64,000 nucleotides of DNA from Macrotis lagotis (GCF_037893015.1 NC_133666.1:620415156-620479155), one strand, 5' to 3'. Shown: positions 10,105-19,500, counted from the stretch's first letter. Program-made: numbers and translations. The notes: generated by a model not told the origin, from the sequence alone.

Positions 10105-11215
10105 TCATTTTGCAACAGGTAAAGATTGGAAAGCCAAGGGAAGCAAAAGTCTTTGGATAGTCTTAATTGAATGTTCCACAAACATTTCAAACTCAATATA
10201 TTCAAAACAGAACTCAATTACCTTTCTCACCAAATCCTCCCTTCTGGACATCTCTATTATTATCAAGGACATCACCATCCTCTCAATTTTCTAGGCATGT
10301 GACCTAGACCATCCCTGACCTTCCTTTTCTTTTCTTTGAGGCAATTAGGGATAAGGGACTTGCCCAGGGTCATATAGGAAGGAGGTGTCAAATATTTGAG
10401 TTCAGATTTGAACTAAGGTCTTCCTGACTCCAGGGCCAGTACTCTATCTACTGTGCCACCTAGCTGCCCCTATCCTTGACTTTTCACTCACACTTACCTC
10501 TCATATCATTATCAAGTCTTGTTATTTCCACCTTCTCTTCTTTTTCATGTATGTCCCCTTCTCTTCACTTGAAAAGTCCCAATTCTAGTGAAGGCCCTTA
10601 TCACCACTTGCTTGGTTTATAGCAATAGCCTCCTGGTTGGTCTTTGTGCTTCAAGTATCTCCTCATACCACTCCATCCTTCACTCTGCTAAAGCTCAGGT
10701 CTGACCATATCATTCCTGTTACCTCCAAGGATCATATATAAAATCTTCTGTTTGATTTTTAAAGCCCTTCACAACTTTTTAACCCCCAATCTCTCCAGTC
10801 TTCTACTTTTGTCACTGCTGTATATAATAATAAAATGCAGCTACATGGCCTTCTTGTTCCTTGTACATGACACTCAATCTCTCTACTTAGTATCTTTTCC
10901 CTAGCTATCTTCCTTGCCTGGGAGACTTCTACCTCTTGGCTTCTCCAGGTTTCTTTCAAGACTCAGCTCAAGTTCCACTGTAGTCTTTCTTATTCTCTGC
11001 CCTCTCCCTCCACTGTTACCCTCTTTACTTCTATGTCTTCCTTCTGGGATTACAATCTTCAATTTTGACTTTATATGTAAATAACACATTTTTTTCACCA
11101 TTCTTCCCCATTAGAATGTAAGCTCATTTGGGTCTGTGTTTTGATCTTTGATCTAACCCCAAGGCACAGTGTACAGTTAAGCCTCAGAAAAATGTTTATT
11201 TCCTGACTGCTTTAG
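10105..11215 (+). repeat. LINE2 ORF2 end and 3' UTR, forward (with SINE)
   Basis: Forward LINE2 from 'catttcaaactcaatatatt' through 'agcaatagcctcctggttgg' (10620-10640), 'aagcccttcacaactt', 'tcaagactcagctcaagttc', 'agaatgtaagctcattt' and a terminal 'gcacagtgtac' block. The reading frame is lost. A reversed SINE interrupts it at about 10326-10470. Confidence 0.78.
10326..10470 (-). mobile_element. Older WSINE/Mar-type SINE, reverse
   Basis: Ends in 'gccacctagctgcccc'. Flanks are catccctgacctt and tatccttgacttt, a diverged TSD inside LINE2. Confidence 0.8.
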
Positions 11216-11400
11216 GAATATCATAATATGGTTCATTACTCTCCTTTTCCAAACCTACTCTTACTTTTCCCAAGTGAGGTGGGGGGGGAGGGAAAGATAA
11301 GGCATAAGAATCAAGAACTTCAATATTTATGCTGATGAGACTTCATTAACAAGCTGACCACATAATTGCAATGACCTTTCTGTATCTATCCCATTTCATC
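11216..11400. other. No gene seen
   Basis: Includes a G-run at 11280-11290. 'tatttatgctgatgagactt' (about 11324-11343) may begin the next LINE2 copy. Confidence 0.4.
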
Positions 11401-12399
11401 TACATACCACTCATTGAGGATCACCTCCAAAATCCGGAACTTTGAAATTCTTTATTACCTCAACATAAACATCTCTCCTACATTATCTCCCACTCTCTTA
11501 TTCAAAATAACCCTAGTCTTGACTTATATACTGTTTGTCCCTTTAGTCAGTCCTTATTCCTTCAATCCATCTCCCATTCTGCTTTCATTTCCCTCACTTT
11601 GCTGTCCTGATCCCATGGTCTGCCACTTTTGTGTCACATTACCAACAACTGCAGAATTTCTTGACTATTTGACTTTCCTCTTTTTTCAACTTGAGACTCA
11701 TCCCTACCACCCAATTGTTCCATGTTGTTGGAAAAAAATGACAAAACCATGTTGATTTCACTTACTATGAATTTATACTCAATAATCTTGCTGGAGCCCT
11801 TACTCCAACTTGACAACTCTATCCTAGATTCCTCATTTCCCACAGCAACTATTTCAAACCTTTCCTTTCTCCTTTAACCTCCTACAACCACACCCTCACA
11901 TTTTGAGCAGATAACCAAAGTTTCACTGAGATAAAAACCACCTCTCCCCAGTTCATCCATTCGTCAGATTAACTATTATCTCTCTTTCATTCCTCTTATC
12001 ACAGAAGAAAAGGTATCCTTACTGCAGATTCTCTCCAGCCTCCTCTAAAACCTTGTTCCAAGTCATCCCCTTTCTCTCATATATTTTTAATCTCTTCCTT
12101 GCTACTACCAACAAATATGCTCATCTCCCTAAACCTAAAAAAGCTTTCCCTTGACCCTTGTACACTACCTGGCTACAATCCTATCATTCCAATTTCACTG
12201 CTAATCTTTAAAAAGTTGTAACTAATGTCTCCATTTTCTTACTATTTTCTGAAAACAGCAATCATATCAAAATTAATGTTCTAGGAAAAAAACAAGTCAA
12301 ATTGTCCAAAAATTCCTAGCATCATCCACACTTCCTTGTCCAAAAACACCTTTCCCCTCGTCACCACTCTTCTACATGTCTAATCTTCCCCTATAATAA

Positions 12400-12622
12400 G
12401 AGTTAGTATTTAGCACTTTTAAGGTTTGCAAAGAGTTTTTACAAAAACTACTTTATTTTTTTACCTTCACAATACTGGGAGGCAGGCACTTTTATACTTA
12501 TTTCAGATGACAAAACTGCAGAGATTAAGTGATTTGCAGAAGTTCATGCAGCTATTATCTTAATCCTTCCTTGACTACAAGTCTAGTGCTCCATTTATTG
12601 TGCCACCTTACCCCTCTACTAG
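12400..12622 (-). repeat. MIR/CORE-type SINE, reverse
   Basis: Shows 'agcacttttaaggtttgcaa', 'ctttattttt..accttcacaa', 'gaggcaggcacttttat' and a tRNA-like end 'ccatttattgtgccacctta'. Confidence 0.75.
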
Positions 12623-12792
12623 AAGATAAGCTCCTGAAGGACAAAGTCTTATTTAATTATATTTATATCCCCTCTCCTCCCAGTGTGTAAAAGAGTACTT
12701 GTAACATAAATTACTGCTTAAATTCTTTCTCATTTTTTCATTCATTAATTCTCTCTTCAGCTTCTTCCAATCTATATTCTATTCCCATTACT

Positions 12793-12938
12793 TGTTTTTT
12801 TTGCAAGGCAATGGGTTTAAGTGGCTTGCCCAAGGCCACACAGCTAGGTAATTATTAAGTTCCTGAGGCCAGATTTGAACTCAGGTACTCCAGACTCCAG
12901 GGCCGGTGCTCTATTCACTGCGCCACCTAGCTGCTCCT
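12793..12938 (-). mobile_element. WSINE1-type SINE, reverse
   Basis: Complete reverse copy between TSDs ctattcccattact (about 12779-12792 and 12939-12952). Confidence 0.93.
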
Positions 12939-13085
12939 CTATTCCCATTACTGTAGGAGCAAAATCACTCTATCAAAGGCCACTAATAACCTCCTAAATA
13001 TCAAATAAAATGGGTTTTTTCCTCAATTCTCTTTTAACCTCCACTCATTTCTGCCTTGGCTTTAGTAGTCATTAGTCTACTGATT

Positions 13086-13229
13086 GTTACTGAGGGCAAA
13101 TCCCTCACCTCTCTGAATCTCTATTTCTTTATATATAGTATGAAGGTAAACAGGATGTTAGCTATTACACAGTTGATGTGAGGAAGCCCTCTGTAAACCT
13201 TAAACATCTATAAAAAGCTGCCTACTATT
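13086..13229 (+). repeat. MIR-type SINE, forward
   Basis: 'gagggcaaatccctcacctc' and 'tctgaatctctatttcttta' are followed by the core 'gaaggtaaacaggatgttag' and the tail 'ctctgtaaaccttaaacatc'. Confidence 0.6.
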
Positions 13230-13263
13230 TATCATCATCATCATCATCATCATCATTATTATT
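13228..13263. repeat. (ATC)n/(ATT)n microsatellite
   Basis: About ten trinucleotide units, ATC changing to ATT at the end. It is likely the expanded tail of the preceding MIR-type SINE. Confidence 0.95.
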
Positions 13264-13424
13264 CACCTTTCCTCATGAAATACTTTTTGACAATCCTGGA
13301 AATTCCCTATATCAGGGAAATCATTTCCTATCTCTATTACATTTGTACCATAAATCTCATAGGATTTTTTGATTAAATGAAATAATGTATATAAAGCCTT
13401 CTGCAATGATTAAAGCCTACATTC

Positions 13425-13570
13425 ATCAAAAACATTAAAGGCCTACTATGTACCAAACTCTAGAGTATAGAGCTATATACTAGGTTTACAAAGGCAAAAA
13501 TGAAAGACCCCTTCTCAAGAAGCCTCCATTGTTTTAGAGGAGTCATGTATGCATAAGATTTCACTGGTCC
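13425..13570 (-). repeat. LINE2 3' end fragment, reverse
   Basis: 'taaaggcctactatgtacca' followed by 'acaaaggcaaaaatgaaaga' matches reversed LINE2 termini. Confidence 0.6.
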
Positions 13571-14160
13571 AGGGAATTCCCAGGTAAGGAAACTTCTACT
13601 CCCAAAACAGGTTGAAATCTTCTCTGTAACTAACAGTCTTAGAAATTGCACTCTCAAAGTCAGCCAACATCAGAAACATAATCTGAACCTAGGCCATCCT
13701 GGTTACAAAGATTACTCTATCCACTAGCCCCCACTGCCTCTAAGATGAATAGATATTAAATCAACACAAAAGAATAGGGGAAGTCAGGGAAGTATCTCAT
13801 ATATGCTTATGTAGATTGTCTGATCTGAGCTTTGAAATAAACTAGAGATTAATAAAAAATGAGGAGGAAATAACTTTCAGGCATGAGGAACTGCCTATGT
13901 AAAAGCACAATGTATGGAAAATCAAGTAAGAGTCTAGCATGGACATAGGAAGGTCAATAAACTGCTAACAACTCAATCTGTCACCCCAACATTCTCAAAT
14001 ACCATCAGTCTGACCCATCTGTGCCATCCCTTTGTTCATACTCAGCAGCCCACTCTCCTTTTTCCAAGTTAACTGTAAGTTTTAAATGAGCTAAGAGCAA
14101 AGGAAATAAAATACAGGTAGACAGGTGAAGGATCATTCCCCACTAGCCTCTGTAAAGAGA
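13571..14160. other. No gene; small MIR remnant
   Basis: 13640-13735 looks like the reversed tRNA-like head of an old SINE ('actctatccactagccccc'). 13790-13960 has weak LINE2-like text. The rest is unassigned and appears single-copy. Confidence 0.4.
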
Positions 14161-14228
14161 TTTCTCCAATGGTTTTCATCTTTAAGCCAGCTCTCCCTTT
14201 TTTATTCTTCCTTTGCTCTCATACTCAG

Positions 14229-14313
14229 ATGGACAAGGATTTTAAGACTCATCAGAACGTAACTGTATTGCAGCAGAGTTTGCTTGAATGGGATTATTAA
14301 CTGGAACAAGGAG
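14229..14313 (+). other. Candidate exon, 85 bp, with consensus splice sites
   Basis: A polypyrimidine tract (14190-14220) runs into 'atactcag' just before 14229, and a strong donor ag|gtaagc begins at 14314. The segment starts with ATG and encodes MDKDFKTHQNVTVLQQSLLE, then three more residues and a stop inside the exon (14298). So it would be a terminal coding piece or, more simply, untranslated. I recognise no family. It is not a repeat that I can see. A chance pair of splice-like sites remains possible. Confidence 0.3.
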
Positions 14314-14640
14314 GTAAGCTTTTTAGTTGGACAAAATTAATTTCCTTCTCTTTTTGAGGGCTTTTCCCATATCTGGTAGTCAGATGGTAAGCCAACTGAA
14401 TGAGAAACTGAGGAACTCATGAAGAGGACAGACTTAGTCAAGAAAGGAAAGGAAAAGACATTTGATAAATCCAGGTCAGCCTCTTGACTTAACTGAGACT
14501 CAGAAGTGATGCAAACTCATTTTGATTAACTCCCTGCTTCACAATAGATAGAAGGCAGTTTTCTCAAAGATGGAAAGAGTTCTTCATCCTCAGAGTAACA
14601 GCACCCAGATGTCTGAAGACCCTGAGCTAAGAAAGTTGCA
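14314..14640. other. No recognised feature, apparently unique
   Basis: This non-repeat sequence between the candidate exon and the GC-rich shoulder of the CpG island shows no clear open frame. Confidence 0.4.
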
Positions 14641-15520
14641 TGAAACCCGGGGTGCTTGCTAGTCCGGCCCCAAGGCTAGCAGCTGCCAGCAGGAGGCTGG
14701 AAGGAATGGGAGCTCAGGGTTTGGGTTACACTCTGAACTGGCAGAGTAGGTGTCTGGAGACAAGGCTTGCTCTGACTGACAGGAACTTAGGCGGCTCTTC
14801 GCCCCTTTGGAGCAAAACAGGCGGATATTTTTCGGACACAGCAGCTTGAGTAGAGGTCCGGGGTCTGGGGGCGTCCCAGAACCCAAGCTGAAGATATTGC
14901 TCCTTCAGTGGTGACTCTCGCAGATTCCCTACCTTCCTAAGGCCTGGAGCCTTCCTTCTCTGAGCAACCAGAAACCGGGTCATGATGACCCCTGACCTCG
15001 GCGGATGGGCACACCGTGCCAGGGTCATGGGCAGCCAGCCGGCCGACACGTGCCCCTCCTCCACCCCCTTTTAGTTCTATCGCCTCTCCTGGATTAGTGC
15101 TAATGCACCCTGCACGGCGCCCGCTGCCCCCCGACCGGGCCCTGGGGGGGGGGTCGGGGGTCGACTTGCGCCTTCTGCCTCTCTGGGCCCCGAGACTGGA
15201 CCGGGTCAGGCTCTGCCTGGGGGTCCCCGCCTTCCTCTCAGCGGCCTCCCCCTGCCCATCCCGCCTGGCCGGGACCCCCGCCCCTCCCCCCGCCCCAGGC
15301 CTCCTCCGGCCCCGGCCTCTCCCCACCTCAGCTCCTCTCCCCCCCCCCCCGGCCCTACTTCCGCTCCGACCTCTCCCGCTCCAGGCTCGTCCCCGGGTCA
15401 CCCTAACTCGCCGCCCCCCCCGCCTGGCCCGGCCTGACCTCAACGCCTGCAGCGTGTCCGTCCCTCTGTCCGCCCGGCCGCCGCCGCCACCGTGGGGGCG
15501 GGCCCGGCGCTCGGCCCTCG

Positions 15521-15530
15521 CCATGGCAAC
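15521..15530. promoter_or_regulatory. RFX-like half site / CCATGG palindrome
   Basis: CCATGGCAAC resembles half of an X-box (RFX family). The palindrome places a start codon on each strand (plus ATG 15523, minus ATG from 15524). Confidence 0.35.
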
Positions 15531-15590
15531 GCCACACTTCCGGTCCGCGCTGCCGCCGACCGGAATTGGCGGCGGCCGCGGGCGCTCCAG
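15523..15590 (+). CDS. Candidate first coding exon A (partial gene)
   Basis: The ATG at 15523 has a strong context (gccATGg). It opens 22 codons, beginning MATPHFRSALPP, with a glycine/arginine-rich end. The frame reaches 15590, where cag|gtaggg gives a good donor with two bases of the next codon already used. If unspliced, the frame meets a stop two bases into the intron (TAG at 15592-15594), so splicing would be required. The exon lies in the heart of the CpG island just upstream of the GC-box array. No family is recognised from so short a piece, and it may instead be untranslated leader. Its mate exons were not found in the window. Confidence 0.3.
15537..15543. promoter_or_regulatory. ETS-type site
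   Basis: CTTCCGG, the common ETS/GABP motif of CpG-island promoters. A second CCGGAA lies on the other strand sense at 15560-15565, 16 bp further on. Confidence 0.5.
15560..15565. promoter_or_regulatory. Second ETS-type site
   Basis: CCGGAA, opposite in orientation to the ETS-type site at 15537. Paired ETS sites are frequent near transcription starts of TATA-less promoters. Confidence 0.4.
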
Positions 15591-15594
15591 GTAG

Positions 15595-15673
15595 GGGGCG
15601 GGGCCAGGCGCGCGGGGCGGGGCCAGGCGCGCGGGGCGGGGCGGGGCCAGGCGCGCGGGGCGGGGCCAAGCGA
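15595..15673. promoter_or_regulatory. Tandem GC-box (SP/KLF) repeat array
   Basis: Four near-identical units in direct tandem: 15595-15613, 15614-15632, 15633-15656 (with an extra GGGGC) and 15657-15673 (diverged end). Each unit carries GGGGCGGGGC followed by CAGGCGCGC, so it offers an SP1/KLF site and a CpG cluster. The repeat lies just inside the putative intron after exon A. Confidence 0.85.
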
Positions 15674-15753
15674 GGCCAGGATTAGCGGGTGGGAGGGAAA
15701 GCGGAGGGAGAAGTGAGGAGCCTGGGAGGCATCTGAAGGGGGAAAGATCCCGG

Positions 15754-15830
15754 ATGGAGGGCGCCGCCGGGGCTGGGGTCCAAGATGTGCAGACCTTAGT
15801 GGAAGGGAGCCCAACACTCTCCCCTTACAG
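15754..15830 (+). CDS. Candidate first coding exon B (partial gene)
   Basis: The ATG at 15754 opens 25 codons beginning MEGAAGAGVQDVQTLVEGSP and ending in TLSPY, followed by two bases of a split codon. The exon ends at cag|gtatga, a good donor. Base composition falls from GC-rich to balanced through it, as in real first exons, and the codons read like protein rather than low-complexity GC. It shares phase with candidate exon A, so the two could be alternative first exons of one gene. The 'ctctccccttacag' before the donor could instead serve as an acceptor, making this an intron end. Gene identity is unknown. Confidence 0.4.
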
Positions 15831-15857
15831 GTATGAGGATTCAAAGAATAAGCTCCA

Positions 15858-15965
15858 CAGAAGCACTGCACACCCTAACGGCAACAGGGGGCGATGGCCA
15901 GCCTTGATGGACCTGCTCATTCCATCAGTGCATTAAGCAGGGACAATTTTAGGGCATCTGCGACG
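15858..15965 (+). repeat. LINE1 3' UTR fragment
   Basis: 'agcactgcacaccctaacgg' and 'tgctcattccatcagtgca' match the LINE1 3' UTR type seen at 7060-7130. It is unusually CpG-bearing for a LINE1 piece here. Confidence 0.75.
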
Positions 15966-16085
15966 AGAATGCCTGAGTTCAAATCCAGCCTCAGACACTT
16001 AATAATGACCTAGCTGTGTGGCCTTGGGCAAGCCACTTAATCCCACTGCCTTACAAAAAAACTAAAAAACAAATAAATAAAAAAG
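15966..16085 (+). mobile_element. WSINE1-type SINE, 5'-truncated
   Basis: Begins inside the element at 'cctgagttcaaatccagcc' (the B box) and continues to an A-rich tail. The tRNA-like A-box part is missing. Confidence 0.85.
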
Positions 16086-16205
16086 AATAAAGAATAAACG
16101 CCTGATTATATAGGGCTTAAGGACCTGAGGAAAGATCTAAACCAACATCTTCCAAAACAACATGGAAAGGGTCTCAGGTGCAAGCTGGATGGAGAAGTCT
16201 GAGGT
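16086..16205. other. No recognised feature
   Basis: Short unassigned interval between SINEs. Confidence 0.4.
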
Positions 16206-16340
16206 TCTGGCAAAACCATGGAACAATAAGGGTTAAGTACCTTCCCCAGGGTCAGGAAGCTAATAAGTGTCTGAGGTCACATTGGAATTCAGGTCTTTCC
16301 CACTTGAGGGCTGTGCTCTATCCACTCTACTACCTAGGGC
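16206..16340 (-). repeat. MIR-type SINE, reverse
   Basis: 'accttccccagggtcaggaa' and the tRNA-like end 'gctctatccactctactacc' mark a reversed old SINE. Confidence 0.65.
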
Positions 16341-16355
16341 CCAAATTGTCTTTTT

Positions 16356-16502
16356 TTTAATGGATTTTTTTTTTCGGCAAGGCAGTGGGGTTAAGTGGCT
16401 TCCCCAAGGCCACACAGCTAGATAACTATTAAGTGTCTGAGGCCGATTTGAACTCCTGACTCCAGAGCCGGTGCTCTATCCACTGAGCCACCTAGCTGCC
16501 CC
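16356..16502 (-). mobile_element. WSINE1-type SINE, reverse
   Basis: Flanked by caaattgtctttttt and caaagtgtctttttt, a TSD with one change. Confidence 0.92.
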
Positions 16503-16569
16503 CCAAAGTGTCTTTTTTAAAAGAATGTAAATCCTGGCAACCAAATAACATCTATTAAAAAATTACCAT

Positions 16570-16700
16570 GGGGGCGGCTGGGTGGCACAGCAAATAGAGC
16601 ACTGGTCCTGGAGTCAAGAGTACTTGAGTTCAAATCCAGCCTCAGAAACCTTGAGCAAGTCACTTAATCCCCATTGCCTTGTAAAAACCAAAAAAAAAAA
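16570..16700 (+). mobile_element. WSINE1-type SINE with internal deletion
   Basis: The 'ttaataattacctagctgtgtgg' region is missing between 'cagaaac' and 'cttgagcaagtcac'. Flanks attaccat / attactac suggest a short TSD. Confidence 0.88.
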
Positions 16701-16769
16701 TATTACTACGGGTCAAATACTTTGCTCAGCACCAGAGATACAAAAAAAGACAAAAAAACAACAACCTGT

Positions 16770-16774
<5 letters not shown>

Positions 16775-16821
<47 letters not shown>
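16775..16821. repeat. (GT)n microsatellite
   Basis: About 22 uninterrupted GT units on the plus strand, so likely length-polymorphic. Confidence 0.97.
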
Positions 16822-16823
<2 letters not shown>

Positions 16824-17182
16824 CTCCCTATACTCAAGGAGCTCACCATTTAATGGGGGAAATAACATTCAAACAACTTAAACACAAAATGTATACAGGA
16901 TAACCTGGGATTCATCTCAGGGCATAGACATTTAGAGGATGGAGAGTTGAGAAAATTTTTTTGAAGATGAGACATTAATTTAGACACAAAAGAAAACAGG
17001 GAAGCTAGGAAACGGAGAAGAGAGTGTGTTCCAAGAATAGAAAACAAACCAATGAAAATGCTTGTAGTAGAGAGAGGTGTAAGACTGGGAAGGTAAGAAG
17101 AGATCAGGTTAGGAAGGGCTTTAAAAGCCAAATAGAGAACATTATGTTTGCTTCTGGAAGTAATAAGAAGCCAATGGAGTGT

Positions 17183-17240
17183 TTTGTTTTGTTTTGTTTT
17201 GGGGAAGCAGTGCTCTACCCACTGCACCACCTAGCCACCT
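17183..17240 (-). mobile_element. Very short WSINE1 insertion (about 60 bp) with TSD
   Basis: Only the (TTTTG)n-like tail and about 45 bp of the SINE 5' end remain ('gtgctctacccactgcacc' onward), directly joined. The host LINE2 text gccaatggagt...tttt is repeated on both sides (from 17170 and from 17241). Confidence 0.8.
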
Positions 17241-17640
17241 GCCAATGGAGTTTTATGAATGAAAAGGAGTAGGGAAAGTGAGATGGTCAGACCTTCAATT
17301 TAGGAAGATCAATTCAACATCTAAGTAGAGAGAATTGATTTAGAGAAGAAAGAGAGTTGGGACAAGGAGACCAACCAGAAGACTTCTACTGTAGACTACA
17401 TGTGAAGTGATAAGGAACCGTCATCAAGGTGGCTGCCGAGTTGGTTACAAAGATAAAAATAACAGGATTTGGCAACTGATTAGATATGGAAGATGAAAGA
17501 GAGTGAGAAATGGAGGATGACACTTTAGGTTGAAAGGCTGGGTGAATGGGAGGATGGTGGGACCCTCAGAGAAGAGGGTGGGTGGTGGCAGAAATAACAA
17601 GTTCACTTTCAAATATTTGGGAATTTAAGATGTCTGCCTA

Positions 17641-17850
17641 TTTGACAAAATCTCCCATATTCATCTTATTGATAAAGTGAAGAAATGAGAATCAGTTTAT
17701 ATTAAAATTGGGTGAATTTATATTCTGTTGAATGACCCAAAGATCCCTTAGCCATTAATGCTCTTCCAACTTGGAAGGAGTATTCTAATGAAGTGCCTGA
17801 AGAGCTTGTCCTTGGCCCTGTGCTGTTTAAAATTTTTACTAATAACTTGG
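17641..17850. other. Unassigned, possible retroelement text
   Basis: 'gagcttgtccttggccctgt' then 'tttactaataacttggagaa' (17802-17853) resembles CR1/L3 coding text (LVLGPLLF-like), but only over a short run. Confidence 0.35.
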
Positions 17851-17867
17851 AGAAAGATATAGAAGTT

Positions 17868-18026
17868 GGGGCAGCTAGGTGGCGTAGTGGATAAAGCACC
17901 GGCCCTGGAGTCAGGAGTACCTGGGTTCAAATTCAGTTTCAGACACTTAATAATTACCTAGCTGGGTGGCCTTGGGCAAGCCACTTAACCCTGTTTGCCT
18001 TGCAAAAACAAAACAAACAAACAAAA
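17868..18026 (+). mobile_element. WSINE1-type SINE
   Basis: Full forward copy with TSD aagatatagaagt on both sides (about 17854-17867 and 18028-18041). Confidence 0.93.
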
Positions 18027-18041
18027 AAAGATATAGAAGTC

Positions 18042-18815
18042 ATGCTTGTCAAATTTGCACACACTGGATGACCTACTCAGAGCCCAAAAACTTAGCAGTA
18101 GCATAGAACAGTGGACTAAATCTGTTTCCTGTAAATTACCTAAACAAGTGTACTCTCCTGAAATTCCTGCTAAGATAGAAGTTTCAAAAAGTACTTGGAA
18201 ACATTACAAGGCTATTCACAGAGGATGAGAGAATATTATATATAAAACTTTATGGATCAGTAATATCAGTAATATCTGGAACCAGATTATCAGAATATAC
18301 CTAGAAATGAAAAGTCACCTGAAGGACTAGGAATAGTTATGGAAGTTGATACACTAGATGTCTTTCAGTATATAAAATGTTGAGCCAGGACTTCCTGCCC
18401 CACAGTAGAACCATAGAACTTTTATTCATATCATTTTGTGACTATTTACTTCTCCCCATTGTCTATGGAATAAGTCATTTTACAAACTTTAAAGTACTAT
18501 ATAAAGTTGACTGTTATTATTATCCTTGTCAATTCAATAAGCATTCATTTAGTCCTTCTATGTGCTAGGACCAGGAATTCTCTATATGGCTCTAGGGGTA
18601 CTACTAAAGTACCAGTGTTGTAGAGATGCAGTATCTGTATTGTTCATGTCAATCTCTTAATATATATCACAAAGTACTGGTAACTTTTATGTTATAGGAT
18701 ACAGCTTAGTAATATGTATATGCAACATGTTACATATTACTAAGTTGTATTATATAATAATATAAGTTACCAGTATTTAATTATTCAGTCATGCAAAAGT
18801 TAGCTGACAGGATCA
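18042..18815. other. No gene; AT-rich
   Basis: No usable frame. 18660-18780 is AT-rich with partly self-complementary text (acatgttacatattac and its neighbours), which could fold but looks like decayed AT repeat. Confidence 0.4.
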
Positions 18816-18858
18816 TAGACTTATGGAGCTAGAAGGGTTCTTAGAAATTGTCCATTCT

Positions 18859-19002
18859 GGGGCGACTAGGTGGCACAGTGGATAGAGCACTGGCATAGAG
18901 TCAGGAGTACCTGAGTTCAAATCCGGCCTCAGACACTTAATAATTATCTAGCCGTGGGACCTTGGGCAAGCCACTTAACCCCATTGCCTTACAGAAAAAA
19001 AA
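18859..19002 (+). mobile_element. WSINE1-type SINE
   Basis: Flanked by aaattgtccattct and aaattatccattct. Confidence 0.93.
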
Positions 19003-19029
19003 AATTATCCATTCTCAATTGTAGGGTAT

Positions 19030-19185
19030 CTGTGAAACAATGTAAAGATTATCAGACTACCTTGGTGGGGGAAGGGAGGTTGGGGGAAAAATTGTAAAAT
19101 TCAAAACATTACAAAAAATGATAAGTAGATACTACTATTGTATATAATTGAAAAACAAATAAAATATTTATATAAAGAAAAAAAG
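19030..19185 (+). mobile_element. LINE1 3' terminal fragment (short insertion)
   Basis: G-rich block 'ggtgggggaagggaggttgg' then 'aaaattgtaaaattcaaaac' and 'tactattgtatataattga', the LINE1 3' end subtype also seen at 33200 and 51600. 'tgtccattct' recurs at its right edge, suggesting a TSD with the left flank. Confidence 0.7.
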
Positions 19186-19229
19186 TTGTCCATTCTAAAC
19201 TCCTAATTTTAATAGATTAAGAAATCAAG

Positions 19230-19387
19230 GAGCTGCTAGGTGGTGCAGTGGATAGAGCACCGGCCTTGGAGTCAGGAGTACCTGGGTTCAAATCCAACCT
19301 CAGACACTTAATAATTACCTAGCCATGTGGCCCTGGGCAAACCACGTAACCCCGTTGCCTTGAAAAATCTAAAAAAAAAAAAAAAGA
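19230..19387 (+). mobile_element. WSINE1-type SINE
   Basis: TSD aagaaatcaag at 19219-19229 and 19388-19398. Confidence 0.93.
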
Positions 19388-19500
19388 AAGAAATCAAGAC
19401 ACAGTGACTTTCCCAAATTCACTAGCTAGTAAGCAACATGACAAGATTCAAACTTAGGTCTTTCTGCCTCTGCCTCTACCTCTACTGGTTCTCCTGTCTC

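Larger units (their letters stand above)
11401..13085 (+). repeat. Decayed LINE2 ORF2 region, forward, with nested SINEs
   Basis: C/T-rich forward LINE2-like text. The clearest part is 12960-13070: 'tcaaaggccactaataacct' followed by 'tcaattctcttttaacctc', the region before the LINE2 YADD box. It is interrupted by a reversed MIR (about 12400-12620) and a reversed WSINE1. No frame survives. Confidence 0.6.
14985..15690. promoter_or_regulatory. CpG island, probable promoter
   Basis: About 700 bp of very GC-rich, CpG-rich DNA in otherwise AT-rich surroundings, with a moderately GC-rich shoulder from about 14640. No TATA box was seen. It holds GC boxes, two ETS-type sites, an RFX-like half site and a CCATGG palindrome giving an ATG on each strand. 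Long frames on both strands here (plus 15016-15594, minus 14937-15524) are what stop-poor GC-rich DNA gives by chance and are not called as genes. Direction of transcription is uncertain; the best donors are on the plus strand, so plus or bidirectional use is likelier. Confidence 0.85.
16705..17640 (-). repeat. Long LINE2 fragment, reverse, with embedded (GT)n and SINE scrap
   Basis: Reversed LINE2 3' blocks in order: 'tactttgctcagcaccagag', 'actcaaggagctcaccattt', 'gaagggctttaaaagccaaa' (17114-17133), 'gacaaggagaccaaccagaa', 'ttggcaactgattagatatg'. At about 900 bp it is one of the longest LINE2 pieces here. It carries a microsatellite and a 60-bp SINE remnant. Confidence 0.75.
18816..19500 (-). 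repeat. Old MIR-related SINE, reverse, split by three insertions
   Basis: The reversed 3' body 'atggagctagaagggttctt' (18823-18842), the middle 'taaactcctaattttaatag' (about 19196-19215) and the head with 'caaacttaggtctttctgcc' (19449-19468) are one element. It was broken by a forward WSINE1 (18859), a LINE1 3' end (about 19030-19185) and a second WSINE1 (19230). Confidence 0.65.

Noticed and set aside
14937..15594. Long overlapping open frames on both strands (195 and 192 codons)
   Set aside because: They coincide with the CpG island, where stop codons are rare; the peptides are G/R- or P-rich low complexity with no domain.
18660..18790. AT-rich partly palindromic sequence as a possible regulatory hairpin
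   Set aside because: Only imperfect AT self-complementarity; no stable GC-bearing stem or conserved loop.
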